Part shown: in pieces, positions 1 through 8,600 of the stretch
Layout: every line of letters starts with the position of its first letter
Numbering within the stretch: the stretch's first letter is position 1
Assembly (NCBI RefSeq): GCF_900176395.1
Contig: NZ_FWXL01000002.1
Coordinates: forward strand, 124,001 to 188,000
From: Novosphingobium sp. B1
Lineage (GTDB): Bacteria; Pseudomonadota; Alphaproteobacteria; Sphingomonadales; Sphingomonadaceae
Direction: 5' to 3'
DNA: 64,000 nt
Position numbers and translations under genes: made by a program
Notes under the pieces: generated by a model
The model's database searches: none
What the model was told of the DNA's origin: nothing
Seen by the model: only the letters and a program-made list of their open reading frames with translations

Positions 1-1152
1 CATCAGCGTCGCGGCATCGGCCAATTCGACCACAAACGGGCGCGCGGGGTTCAATGCGCGCTGGTTGAGCAATGCCCGTTCGACAAGCGGCCGTAGCGCC
101 ATGCGCTCAGGCCGAAAGTCCACCCGGCCCTCGGCAATGCTGGCCCATCCTAGCGTGCGGTCAACCGCTGCAACCATTGCGCGGGTCGTCTCGCGGATCG
201 TCTCGGAGCGCTCGGCAATCGGCGAACCGGGTTCGGCAAGCTTGCCTATGCGCCGCGCGGCACCGTCAATGACTGCCAGCGGTGTGCGGAAATCGTGGCT
301 CGTTACGGACAAAAATTGCCGCTGCATCTCGGCAATGGCACGCTCACGCGCCAGAGATTTGTGAAGCCTGCGCTCCATGCGGTAGGCCCGTGTCACGTCC
401 TGCTGAGTCATGATCAGCGAGATCCGGCCCGTCGCCGGATCCGTCAGGCGCCGCAGGCTTACGTCATGGACGAGAAAGGTTGGTCCAGCCAGGCGCAAGG
501 TTGCATCGGCACTGCCCGCTTCGAGCGCGCTGCGCCTCAGTTGAGAAGCTTCCGCATGATTGGCGAACATGGCAAGGAAGTTGTCGAGACCTGGCAGATT
601 GACCATGCCCAGCGCGTTGGCCAGCCGTTCCGCGGCAGGATTGTGCATGAGCCATTGGCCACTTTCCGTGACCAGCGAAATCATCAGCGGCGTCTGGCGA
701 ATAGCCTCGATTGCCCGCAACTCGGGTGAATTATCGACCTTTTCGTGATCCGGATTGCCCGCGTCGACCAGAACGGCAACGCGGTGATCGGGAAGCTGCA
801 CGCCTGACAGACGACAATCTCGTGAAGCCGGTTGGTTCTTGGGGTAAAATGTCCACTGTTCGCGGCGTGTTTCGCCGCATTCCATGGCCGCGCGCAAATT
901 CGCCAGGCGATCGATCGTGCCGAGTGCAGCCGGGCTGAAGTCTCGCCCGCGCAATGCACTGGCGTCGGCCGCATGCCAGAATTGCAAGCCCGCGCTGTTG
1001 GCCCAATGCATCCGGTTGCGGTCGAAATCGTAGATCCACAGGACGCGGTCGACCAGATCCAGCAGCCTGAGCGCTCCATCATCTGCGACCGGTAGCGAGG
1101 TTGCATCAGCCCTGTCGGAGCAGGGCACAGTCTGGCGAGGCTGAGCTGGCAT
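1..1152 (-). CDS. PAS-type sensor histidine kinase, C-terminal part beyond the window
   Basis: This reading frame stays open from an ATG at 1152 to the left edge (384 codons), so the C-terminal ATPase domain lies outside. Residues about 25-255 look like two PAS-like sensor modules (for example LWIYDFDRNRMHWAN near 38-52), with no membrane segment or signal peptide, so a cytoplasmic sensor is expected. A short helix then leads into a HisKA dimerisation domain whose H-box reads SVTSHDFRTPL, placing the phosphorylated histidine at about H286. The gene is divergent from the next kinase, with only 44 bp between the two starts, so they probably share a control region. The kinase class is well supported; the stimulus is unknown. 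Confidence 0.8.
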   Translation of the reverse strand, partial: MPAQPRQTVPCSDRADATSLPVADDGALRLLDLVDRVLWIYDFDRNRMHWANSAGLQFWHAADASALRGRDFSPAALGTIDRLANLRAAMECGETRREQWTFYPKNQPASRDCRLSGVQLPDHRVAVLVDAGNPDHEKVDNSPELRAIEAIRQTPLMISLVTESGQWLMHNPAAERLANALGMVNLPGLDNFLAMFANHAEASQLRRSALEAGSADATLRLAGPTFLVHDVSLRRLTDPATGRISLIMTQQDVTRAYRMERRLHKSLARERAIAEMQRQFLSVTSHDFRTPLAVIDGAARRIGKLAEPGSPIAERSETIRETTRAMVAAVDRTLGWASIAEGRVDFRPERMALRPLVERALLNQRALNPARPFVVELADAATLM

Positions 1153-1196
1153 ATGTAATTCCGCTTATCCTCCAGTAGCCCAAATTAGCATCTGCA

Positions 1197-3392
1197 ATGA
1201 TACCCGCCTCATTCCCAAGGGACTGGCCGGTACCTGTGAAGACACGGAACAAAACGCAGAATACACAAGTACCCTTGGTGCGCTGGCTCAGCGCGTCTTA
1301 TCTGCGTACCGCCGTTATTCCACTTTGCCTTATCGAGCTCGGTTTCCTCTTGAGTTATTGGGCGACCGGTAATTTCACGTATCAACGTAACGTTCAGACC
1401 GTAAATCGGGTTTCAGAACAATATCTTGTCGACATCGCTGCGCGAGAGGCAGCAAACATCGATGCAACGCTGAGCGGCATTGAAGGGCTTGCGAGGATTC
1501 TTTCGCTGGAGACGAAGGAAGCTCTGGCCACCCCATGGAAGCCGGACACTGCCGAGAAGGCCCGTTACCACATAGGTCCCGATGGCGTGTTTCATACGAT
1601 CCGCGGTGGCCCGGACGACACCGCCAGTTTCTACAGCGGTTACGTCCCAGTCGGACGCAAGCAGATCGAGAAAGCCTGGCAGACCGGCCAGCTTGATCAC
1701 ACCATGCGTCACATCAAGACGGCATCACCCTTGGTACGGCAGGTGTATCTGAACACCTGGGACAGCTACAACCGCATCTATCCCTATTTCAACGTGCTCG
1801 AGCAATACGCGCCGCGCATGAACATCCCGTCCTACAACTTCTTCTACGAGGCGGACGCATCGCATAACCCCGCGCGCAAGGTCGTATGGACCGACGCCTA
1901 CGTCGATCCTGCCGGGAGCGGCTGGATGGTTTCCGCAGTCGCGCCGGTCTATTCATCGCGCAAACTTGAGGCAGTCGTCGGAATAGACCTGACGATCGAC
2001 ACGATCGTGAAACGCATCCTTTCGCTCAATCTGCCCTGGCAGGGGTATGCCATGCTGATCGGCCGCGACGGTACGATCCTTGCGCTGCCCCCTGCAGGCG
2101 AAAAGGATCTCGACCTAGCCGAACTCAAGAACCACGATTATGCTGAAGCGATCGTTTCGGACACCTTCAAGCCTGATCGCTTCAACATTGCCCGGCGGCC
2201 GGAATTGCGCGAACTCGAGCGCGCTGTGCGTGCGGGGCGCGCGAAGGTCAGCCACATCAACCTTGCGGGCCGTGATATGCTCGCCACCACCTCGTCGGTA
2301 ACCGGGCCGGGCTGGTCGCTGGTCGTCGTCGCCCCGGCGGCGCGCATTCTCGCTGATGCCAACTACCTCCACGATCAGCTAGTTACGGTTGGCGTTATTA
2401 TGTTATTGATCCTGCTGGCATTTTATGTCGTCTTCTTTGCCTTCCTGCTTTGGAGGGCACGAGTCATGAGCCGCCGAGTCGCCGAGCCATTGCTGGCGAT
2501 CGAGCAGTTGATCGACCGAATTGGCGCTGGTCATTACAGCCAGGCAGCCCCCCAATTCGGAGTGCGCGAAATTGACAATCTTTCTGCGCGGCTAGCCGAC
2601 ATGGGCCAGCGGCTTGGCGATGCGCATGACGTGATAGTCGAGCAGCAAGCTGAAATGGCAGGCACTCTCGAGAGCGAGCGTCGGGTCACCAGCGGCCAGC
2701 GCCGCTTCATCCAGATCCTCAGCCACGAGTTCCGCACGCCTTTGACGGTCATCGACAGTTGCGGACAGATCCTGCGTCGTCGTGCCGACCGGCTCACGGC
2801 GCAGGGAGTGGTAGAGCGATCTGACATGATCCGCGGAGCCGCGGGAAGGATCCGCGAGGTCATGCAGAGCGCCCTGCAGCTGGTGCAGATGGAAGATGGC
2901 AAGACCACCTGTCACCCAGCGCCGACCTCACCCGGTAGCCTGCTTCGCGATGCTGTGGCGTCAGCCCAAGGCACGCGCCATGTTACCATCGAGATTTCTC
3001 CAGAAGCGGAAACGGCAGCGGTCTTCGTCGATCGTGTCCTGGTTCATTCCGCTCTGGCGGCGATCATCGAAAACGCCTGCCGCTACTCGCCGGATACTGC
3101 ACCGGTGACCGTCACCGCCGAAATCGATGGGGATCGCTGTATCGTGACAGTCACGGATCAGGGCAGCGGAATTTCTCCCGAGGACCTGCCGATGGTCCAG
3201 GAACGCTTTTACCGCGGATCGAACAGTACGGCTGTGGCGGGAGCCGGGACCGGTCTTTATCTCGCCAGCAGTCTGCTGGATGCAAATGGTGGGCTGCTCT
3301 CGATCCAGTCCGAGGTTGGCAAGGGCACGTGCGTCACCGCCAGCCTGCCCTTGGCCAAGGCAACAACCACCGAATTCTGGGAGGCTGCGTGA
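1197..3392 (+). CDS. Membrane sensor histidine kinase with dCache-like periplasmic domain
   Basis: This is a 731-residue sensor kinase. An N-terminal membrane segment (about residues 37-57) is followed by a roughly 330-residue periplasmic region resembling a double Cache ligand-binding domain. A second membrane segment lies at about 393-420. A HAMP linker, a HisKA domain with H-box ILSHEFRTPL (H510) and an HATPase_c domain (N-box IIENACRYSP, G-boxes DQGSGI and GAGTGLYL) complete it. Its TGA overlaps the ATG of the following receiver-EAL gene by one base, so the two are translationally coupled and very probably form a cognate pair linking an extracellular small molecule to c-di-GMP turnover. 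The ligand cannot be read from sequence. Confidence 0.9.
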   Translation: MIPASFPRDWPVPVKTRNKTQNTQVPLVRWLSASYLRTAVIPLCLIELGFLLSYWATGNFTYQRNVQTVNRVSEQYLVDIAAREAANIDATLSGIEGLARILSLETKEALATPWKPDTAEKARYHIGPDGVFHTIRGGPDDTASFYSGYVPVGRKQIEKAWQTGQLDHTMRHIKTASPLVRQVYLNTWDSYNRIYPYFNVLEQYAPRMNIPSYNFFYEADASHNPARKVVWTDAYVDPAGSGWMVSAVAPVYSSRKLEAVVGIDLTIDTIVKRILSLNLPWQGYAMLIGRDGTILALPPAGEKDLDLAELKNHDYAEAIVSDTFKPDRFNIARRPELRELERAVRAGRAKVSHINLAGRDMLATTSSVTGPGWSLVVVAPAARILADANYLHDQLVTVGVIMLLILLAFYVVFFAFLLWRARVMSRRVAEPLLAIEQLIDRIGAGHYSQAAPQFGVREIDNLSARLADMGQRLGDAHDVIVEQQAEMAGTLESERRVTSGQRRFIQILSHEFRTPLTVIDSCGQILRRRADRLTAQGVVERSDMIRGAAGRIREVMQSALQLVQMEDGKTTCHPAPTSPGSLLRDAVASAQGTRHVTIEISPEAETAAVFVDRVLVHSALAAIIENACRYSPDTAPVTVTAEIDGDRCIVTVTDQGSGISPEDLPMVQERFYRGSNSTAVAGAGTGLYLASSLLDANGGLLSIQSEVGKGTCVTASLPLAKATTTEFWEAA

Positions 3393-5044
3393 TGGGGGTC
3401 TATTCACCCGAGAACTTCAGGGTGCTGTGCATCGAGGACGAGCCGGACATCCTGCGCGATCTGGCAGACGAGCTGGCCGACCATGGCTTTCGCGTGGATC
3501 AGGCTTGCAGCGCGGAGGCAGCTCTCGGCAAGATTTCGGCGTCCATGCCCGATCTGGTCATTTGCGACATGCAGATGCCGGGCATGAACGGCTTGCAACT
3601 GCTTGAAAATCTGCGCGCCCACAAGGATGCGCGCGCTCTGGTACCTTTCGTCTTCCTGACGGCATTCAGCGATCGCGAGACGGTCATCAACGGCCGCAAA
3701 GCCGGGGCCGACGACTATCTGGTAAAGCCTGTCGATTACGACCTGCTGATCGCGACAGTGGAGAGTCACCTCAGCAACGCTGCGCAGCGAGCCGCTGCGG
3801 CGAAGCAATCGGCGGTGGCGAACGGGACCGTTTCGCAGCGTGATGTTCTTGTCGAACGGCTGACGACCCTGTCGGCTGATGCAGCGCTCGCGGTGGTCAA
3901 GGCCGATAGCCACACGGAGGTTGCCCGGCGCTTTTCAGGGAACATCGACGCCGTCGTTGCCCGGCTGTCCCGCGCTGCAGGCGTCGAGGCGTTTCGGCTC
4001 AATGCCCATGGCTGGGCAGTGCTTGGCCTTGATTCGGCGCTTCTTGCCAGGACAATCGAACCACTGGTGCAATTGCGGCTGCGCGATACTTCCCGCAAGG
4101 GGTCGGCAAGGGCGACCCTGTCAGGCGTAATTGCCCCGGTCGGCAAGAACACGCCGGAGGACGAAGCCAACAGCCTCCTTGACCGGCTGATGGAATCGGC
4201 CCGCCTGCTGCAGCGCGAGGGTGGTGGACAGCTTCTTGAATTTGATGGCCCGGAGATGTCGGATGTGCGCCTTGCAAGCTCTATCCGTGCCGAGTTGATC
4301 ACCGCCTTGCGACAGGGGCAGTTGCACGTCTGCTTTCAGCCCAAGGTCAGCGCCGGCAGCGGCGCTCCGCTTTCAGCCGAAGTGCTGGTCCGCTGGCAAA
4401 GTCCGATGCTTGGCCATCTCTCGCCTGCCACCTTCATCCCGGTGGTCGAACGCGCGGGCCTGCTTTCTCACCTCACGGACTGGGTTCTTCGGCAGGCCGC
4501 CGTCGCGCAGCTTCAGCTTGTGCGAAACGGGCTGCCACCACGCCTTGCGGTCAATATCGGCGGTTCGGAGTTTACCGCCGATCTGCCCGATCGCATTGCC
4601 GCGATCTTCGCCGAGCTCGGCGCGCGCGAAGATCTGCTCGAGGTCGAGGTAACCGAAACTTCGATGATGGCCGATCCGGGTCAGGCCGAGGGCATCGTGA
4701 ACGCTCTTCATCAGCGTGGCATTGGCGTTGCCCTCGATGATTTCGGTACCGGCTATTCGTCGCTGAGCCACTTGCAGGCATGCCCTGTGGATACCATCAA
4801 GATCGACCGAAGCTTCGTCCAGGGCGTGGGAGAATCCGGTCCTGACCAGAAGATCGTCCTTGGCATCATCGGGCTTGCCCGATCTCTCGGCGTCGAGACC
4901 GTCGCGGAAGGGGTCGAGCTGGAATCGCAGCGCCGGTGGCTGGCCGCGCATGAGTGTGACACCCTGCAGGGATATGTCATTTCCCGGCCCCTGAGGTTCG
5001 AGGACTATTGCGCACTCCTGCGAGCTTGGCCGAAGGCGGCATAG
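3392..5044 (+). CDS. Response regulator with EAL (c-di-GMP phosphodiesterase) output
   Basis: This 550-residue cytoplasmic protein starts at the ATG overlapping the kinase stop codon (TGATG). Residues 10-125 form a receiver domain with acidic residues IEDEPD, phospho-acceptor D59 (LVICDMQMPGMNG) and K112. Residues about 160-300 resemble a degenerate GGDEF domain without a GGDEF motif. The C-terminal EAL domain has EVLVRW in place of the usual EALxRW and keeps the metal and catalytic motifs VTETS, DDFGTGYSSL, KIDRSFV and VAEGVE, so hydrolysis of c-di-GMP is likely. Phosphorylation by the coupled kinase would control it. The middle domain assignment is the least certain part. Confidence 0.88.
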   Translation: MGVYSPENFRVLCIEDEPDILRDLADELADHGFRVDQACSAEAALGKISASMPDLVICDMQMPGMNGLQLLENLRAHKDARALVPFVFLTAFSDRETVINGRKAGADDYLVKPVDYDLLIATVESHLSNAAQRAAAAKQSAVANGTVSQRDVLVERLTTLSADAALAVVKADSHTEVARRFSGNIDAVVARLSRAAGVEAFRLNAHGWAVLGLDSALLARTIEPLVQLRLRDTSRKGSARATLSGVIAPVGKNTPEDEANSLLDRLMESARLLQREGGGQLLEFDGPEMSDVRLASSIRAELITALRQGQLHVCFQPKVSAGSGAPLSAEVLVRWQSPMLGHLSPATFIPVVERAGLLSHLTDWVLRQAAVAQLQLVRNGLPPRLAVNIGGSEFTADLPDRIAAIFAELGAREDLLEVEVTETSMMADPGQAEGIVNALHQRGIGVALDDFGTGYSSLSHLQACPVDTIKIDRSFVQGVGESGPDQKIVLGIIGLARSLGVETVAEGVELESQRRWLAAHECDTLQGYVISRPLRFEDYCALLRAWPKAA

Positions 5045-5151
5045 CGTTTCGGCAAGACGGTGTAATTCGATAACCTCGCGAAACTCGCAAAGAGGCTGGC
5101 CGTTCTGCCATGAAACGCTTCTGGTTTCAGAAGCTCTTCCTGGAGCACATG

Positions 5152-5919
5152 ATGGCAAGCCAGCCTACCAAAGATTTTTCCGACGCGCACACCGCGCAAA
5201 CTTCGCTCGAAGGCCGCCGCGTCATCGTGACAGGCGGGTCAACCGGCATCGGCCGTGCCATTGCCGTGCTGTTGGCAAGCGAGGGCGCGCGCGTCTTCGT
5301 CTGCGGACGTGACGAACAGCACCTTGCCGATGGACTTCAGCGCATCAACGCAGTCGGTCAGGGCGACGGGGTTGCAGTGGACCTCGCCAAGCCTGAAGGC
5401 CTGCGTCGCTTCTTCTCGGCAGCCGACGCTTGGCTTGCCGGGCTGGACGTCGCAGTAATCAATGCTGCCGTTGGTGCAGAGACAGTGCTTGACGGCAACG
5501 AGGAAGAACTCCGCCATATCCTCGAGACCAATTTCGTTTCGTACCTGATCAGCGCGCGGGAAGCGGCGCGACGGATGCCCCACGGTGGGCACATTGTCCT
5601 GATCGGTTCGATGTCAGCGGAAACCCTGGGGGAGGGTGCATCGACCTATGTCGCGACAAAGGCCGGCATCCAGGGCTTTGCAACGTCGTTCCGCAAGGAA
5701 ATGGCAGAGCGTAACATCAAGGTCTGTCTGATCGAACCCGGACGGACCGGGTCGGACATGCAGTACGAGAATTACAGCAGCCAGGAGCAGGCAGATGCCA
5801 TCAACGCAGACGAGATGCTGCGTGCCGAAGATATCGCCGTGGCAACACAGTTCGTGCTGACCCAACCCGGTCGCACCGTGATTTCGCAAATGCTGGTGGA
5901 ACCGCTCATCACCAAATAG
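5152..5919 (+). CDS. SDR-family oxidoreductase
   Basis: This is a classical short-chain dehydrogenase/reductase of about 255 residues. It shows the Rossmann cofactor motif TGGSTGIG near the N-terminus, the NAAVG motif, and the catalytic Ser and YVATK (Tyr-x-x-x-Lys) further on. Start codons exist at 5110, 5149 and 5152; a GGAG at 5142-5145 sits six bases before 5152, so I prefer that one. The protein is soluble and has no signal peptide. It stands alone after the receiver-EAL gene, separated by about 107 bp, and ends before a strong inverted repeat. The substrate cannot be predicted. Confidence 0.85.
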   Translation: MASQPTKDFSDAHTAQTSLEGRRVIVTGGSTGIGRAIAVLLASEGARVFVCGRDEQHLADGLQRINAVGQGDGVAVDLAKPEGLRRFFSAADAWLAGLDVAVINAAVGAETVLDGNEEELRHILETNFVSYLISAREAARRMPHGGHIVLIGSMSAETLGEGASTYVATKAGIQGFATSFRKEMAERNIKVCLIEPGRTGSDMQYENYSSQEQADAINADEMLRAEDIAVATQFVLTQPGRTVISQMLVEPLITK

Positions 5920-5929
5920 CGACGGCACA

Positions 5930-5975
5930 GTTCCCATGTGCGCTGACCATGTTTGCAGCGGCACACATGGGGAAC
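5930..5975. terminator. Likely bidirectional terminator hairpin
   Basis: The arms GTTCCCATGTG (5930-5940) and CACATGGGGAAC (5964-5975) pair over about 11 bp with one bulge and a loop of about 23 bases. The repeat lies between the convergent SDR and trhO genes, where a shared terminator is expected. There is no clear T-tract on either side, so the assignment rests on structure and position. Confidence 0.5.
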
Positions 5976-6009
5976 CTGCATGTTCGCCAATCAGCCGTTG
6001 CTGCCAGGA

Positions 6010-6942
6010 TCAGTCGCGCGTCGCGCCGACGTGGGCCTGCCCCCTTGCCCGAGCCAGCTTTTCCTGCCGGTTCCGTTCGCGCGCCGAGGCTCGCTGTCGG
6101 TCGGACTTTTCATGGTAGCATGCCTCGCACGAGACGCCGTCCTCATACAATGGGGACGCACGCCCTTCATCATTGATGGGGCGACGACAGGCGCGGCACA
6201 GGACATGCGTGCCAAGTGCCAGACCGTGCCCCACCGTCACCCGCTCGTCGAAGACAAAGCATTCGCCGCGCCACAGGCTTTCCCGCTCGGGCACCTCCTC
6301 GAGGTATTTGAGAATGCCGCCCTTGAGGTGATAGACTTCCTCGATCCCCTCGGCCTTGAGGAAAGCGGTCGACTTCTCGCAACGGATTCCACCGGTGCAG
6401 AACATGGCGACCTTGGGTGGCTTGCCATCGCCCATGAGACGCTCGCGCTCGCGCCGAAACCATTCGGGAAATTCGCTGAACGACGTGGTCCCCGGGTCAA
6501 TCGCGCCGGCAAATGTCCCTGCCCCGACTTCGTAGTGATTGCGGGTATCGATGACGATAGTCCCGGGATCGCTGATCAGCGCGTTCCAGTCCTGGGGCGC
6601 GACATAGGTCCCGACACTCGCGCGAGGGTCGATGCCCTCGACGCCCATCGTCACGATCTCACGCTTGATGCGGACCTTCATGCGATAGAAGGGCATAGAC
6701 GCCGCTACGGAGAACTTGACGTCGGTTCCGGCAAGGTCCGGCTGCGAGCGGATGAAAGCTATGACCGTGGCGAGTTTGTCCTGCGCCCCGGCGATCGTAC
6801 CATTGATACCTTCCCCGGCTACCAGCAGCGTCCCCTTGATCCCGTTCGTCCTGCACAGGATCTCGAGTTCGTCCCGCAAGGCGCGGGGATCGGCAATGGG
6901 AGCGAAGCGATAGAGCGCGGCAACGGCTACGGGCGATTCCAT
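6010..6942 (-). CDS. trhO: tRNA uridine(34) hydroxylase (rhodanese-like, TrhO/YceA family)
   Basis: TrhO catalyses oxygen-dependent 5-hydroxylation of U34 in tRNA. The 310-residue product starts at an ATG preceded by AGGGGAG with five bases of spacing. The N-terminal acylphosphatase-like region is followed by a rhodanese domain beginning near VIDTRNHYEVGAGTF, with the active-site loop FCTGGIRCEKST characteristic of this family. The C-terminal zinc-ribbon-like pair CRACRRPI and SCEACY is also typical. It is transcribed divergently from the marR-emrAB operon with about 127 bp between. Family assignment is firm; activity is from family knowledge. Confidence 0.92.
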   Translation of the reverse strand: MESPVAVAALYRFAPIADPRALRDELEILCRTNGIKGTLLVAGEGINGTIAGAQDKLATVIAFIRSQPDLAGTDVKFSVAASMPFYRMKVRIKREIVTMGVEGIDPRASVGTYVAPQDWNALISDPGTIVIDTRNHYEVGAGTFAGAIDPGTTSFSEFPEWFRRERERLMGDGKPPKVAMFCTGGIRCEKSTAFLKAEGIEEVYHLKGGILKYLEEVPERESLWRGECFVFDERVTVGHGLALGTHVLCRACRRPINDEGRASPLYEDGVSCEACYHEKSDRQRASARERNRQEKLARARGQAHVGATRD

Positions 6943-7069
6943 GCCGCTCCCCTTAATCCGAACCTTGCGCAAACGCCACCTGCGCAGGCGCGCCATTGCC
7001 TGCCCTTGGCGCGACAATGCCTCGAAACTTTGCATTGCAGAATATAACTACGGCTACTATCGCCATGGC

Positions 7070-7519
7070 GTGAGTGTCAGCGTCGCCTTTCTTTCGTCCG
7101 ACATCGGGCGGCTGTTTCGCAAGCGCTTTGGCGCCAGCGTCCAGCACCTTGGCGTGACGGGCCCGCAGTGGCGCGTGCTGGCCGCCATCAAGCGAGATCC
7201 CGGGACCACTCAAGGCGCGCTCGCAAGCTGGCTTGAAGTCGAGCCGATTACCGCTGGCCGCATGGTCGACCGTCTCGAAAAGATGGAACTTGTCGAAAGG
7301 CGGGATGACCCCGCCGACCGCCGGTCGTGGCGGCTTCATCTCACGGCTAAGGGCGAGCATCTGCTCAGCCTGATGGCACCGCTTGCCCAGCAGGCGATCG
7401 ACGACGCCGTATCCGGGCTCACCCAGGCGGAGCATGCAAAGCTTCTCGAACTGCTGGAGCGCGTGCGTGCGAACCTTCTTGCCAACCCTGAATGTGAAGC
7501 GCTGACAAGCCATGGCTGA
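7070..7519 (+). CDS. MarR-family transcriptional regulator
   Basis: This is a winged-helix regulator of about 149 residues using a GTG start; an upstream ATG at 6941 would run into trhO and gives a non-homologous-looking extension. The central region has the MarR pattern LGVTGPQWRVLAAI, the recognition helix around VEPITAGRMVDRLEKMELV and the wing RRDDPADRRSWRLHLT. Its last eight bases overlap the start of the efflux adaptor gene, so it heads an operon marR-emrA-emrB. By analogy with EmrR it probably represses the operon and is released by drug-like ligands. No operator was identified with confidence. Confidence 0.87.
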   Translation: MSVSVAFLSSDIGRLFRKRFGASVQHLGVTGPQWRVLAAIKRDPGTTQGALASWLEVEPITAGRMVDRLEKMELVERRDDPADRRSWRLHLTAKGEHLLSLMAPLAQQAIDDAVSGLTQAEHAKLLELLERVRANLLANPECEALTSHG

Positions 7520-8600
7520 AGCCGATCCCTTTCCGCCTGAGGGCACCACCGGGGCGTCGCCGGATAAAGCTGGCTTGCGGGCCGATACCAGCCCCGGCAA
7601 GGCCCGGTCGCGCAAGCTGCGCACGATCCTCATGATCGCCGGACCGGTTGCCATCATTGCCGGGGGTCTGTGGTACTGGTTCGGCAACCAGGGAACAGTC
7701 GAGACTGACAATGCCTATGTGAAGCAGGACATTGTCGCCGTTGCAGGTGAAGTTGGCGGATTGATTACCAAGGTCAATGTTCGCGAGAACCAGCAGGTGA
7801 AAGCGGGTGACGTGCTGTTCACGATCGATCCGGCGACCTTCGACGCGACGATCCGCCAGGCCGACGCGCAGATCGCAACCGCGCAGGCCCGGGTAACCGC
7901 GCTCAACGCCGATGTCGCTGCAAAAGCGGCGGATCTGGCTGCGGCCAACGATGATCTCGCTCTCGCTCAAGCCAACTTTTCCCGTGAAAAGGCCCTGATG
8001 GACAAGGGCTTCAACACCCGTGCCCGGATGGATGCGGCCCAGCACGCTGTCGCCGTAGCGCGGGACAGGATCGTCTCGATACGCGCAGAAGTGGCGCAGG
8101 CGCGGGCAGAACTTGCTAATGGCGCGCAAGTGCCGGGCGTCAATCCCGCAATTGCCGCGGCCCAGGCAAACCGCGCCAAGGCAACGCTGGATATCGCGCG
8201 CACGGTCGTTCGGGCGCCGACAGATGGCGTGGTGACACAGGTCTCGCGCCTCCAGGTCGGCCAGATGGTCTTCCCTGGGGCACCGATGGTATCGATCGTG
8301 CGCGATGGCAGCGCCCGGGTCGAAGCGAATTTCAAGGAAACCGATCTCAACCACATGCGCCCGGGTCAGCGCGCAGAGATTGAGATCGATGCCTACCCCG
8401 GCCTGAAATTGCAGGGCCACGTAGAGTCCATCGGCGCTGGAACTGGTTCTGAATTCTCCGTCCTTCCGGCGCAAAACGCCACTGGCAACTGGGTCAAGGT
8501 CATTCAGCGCGTGCCGGTCCGTATCGCGATCGACAGCAAGTCGGAGCGACCCTTGATCGCCGGCCTCAGCTCGGACGTGACCGTCCATGTCGGCAAGTAA
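7512..8600 (+). CDS. emrA: EmrA/HlyD-type membrane fusion protein
   Basis: This 362-residue periplasmic adaptor for a DHA2-type efflux pump bridges the inner-membrane pump and an outer-membrane channel. One membrane anchor lies at about residues 39-58 (ILMIAGPVAIIAGGLWYWF). The biotinyl-lipoyl half-motifs are present at VETDNAYVKQDIVAVAGEVGG and, after a coiled-coil hairpin of about residues 105-220, at VVRAPTDGVV. The C-terminal beta-barrel follows. It overlaps marR by 8 nt and the pump gene by 14 nt, so the three are co-translated. Outer-membrane partner genes are not nearby. Confidence 0.9.
   Translation: MAEADPFPPEGTTGASPDKAGLRADTSPGKARSRKLRTILMIAGPVAIIAGGLWYWFGNQGTVETDNAYVKQDIVAVAGEVGGLITKVNVRENQQVKAGDVLFTIDPATFDATIRQADAQIATAQARVTALNADVAAKAADLAAANDDLALAQANFSREKALMDKGFNTRARMDAAQHAVAVARDRIVSIRAEVAQARAELANGAQVPGVNPAIAAAQANRAKATLDIARTVVRAPTDGVVTQVSRLQVGQMVFPGAPMVSIVRDGSARVEANFKETDLNHMRPGQRAEIEIDAYPGLKLQGHVESIGAGTGSEFSVLPAQNATGNWVKVIQRVPVRIAIDSKSERPLIAGLSSDVTVHVGK

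Noticed and set aside
5953..7047. 364-codon frame antisense to trhO
   Set aside because: trhO has all family motifs and a good ribosome-binding site; the antisense frame shows no recognisable sequence.
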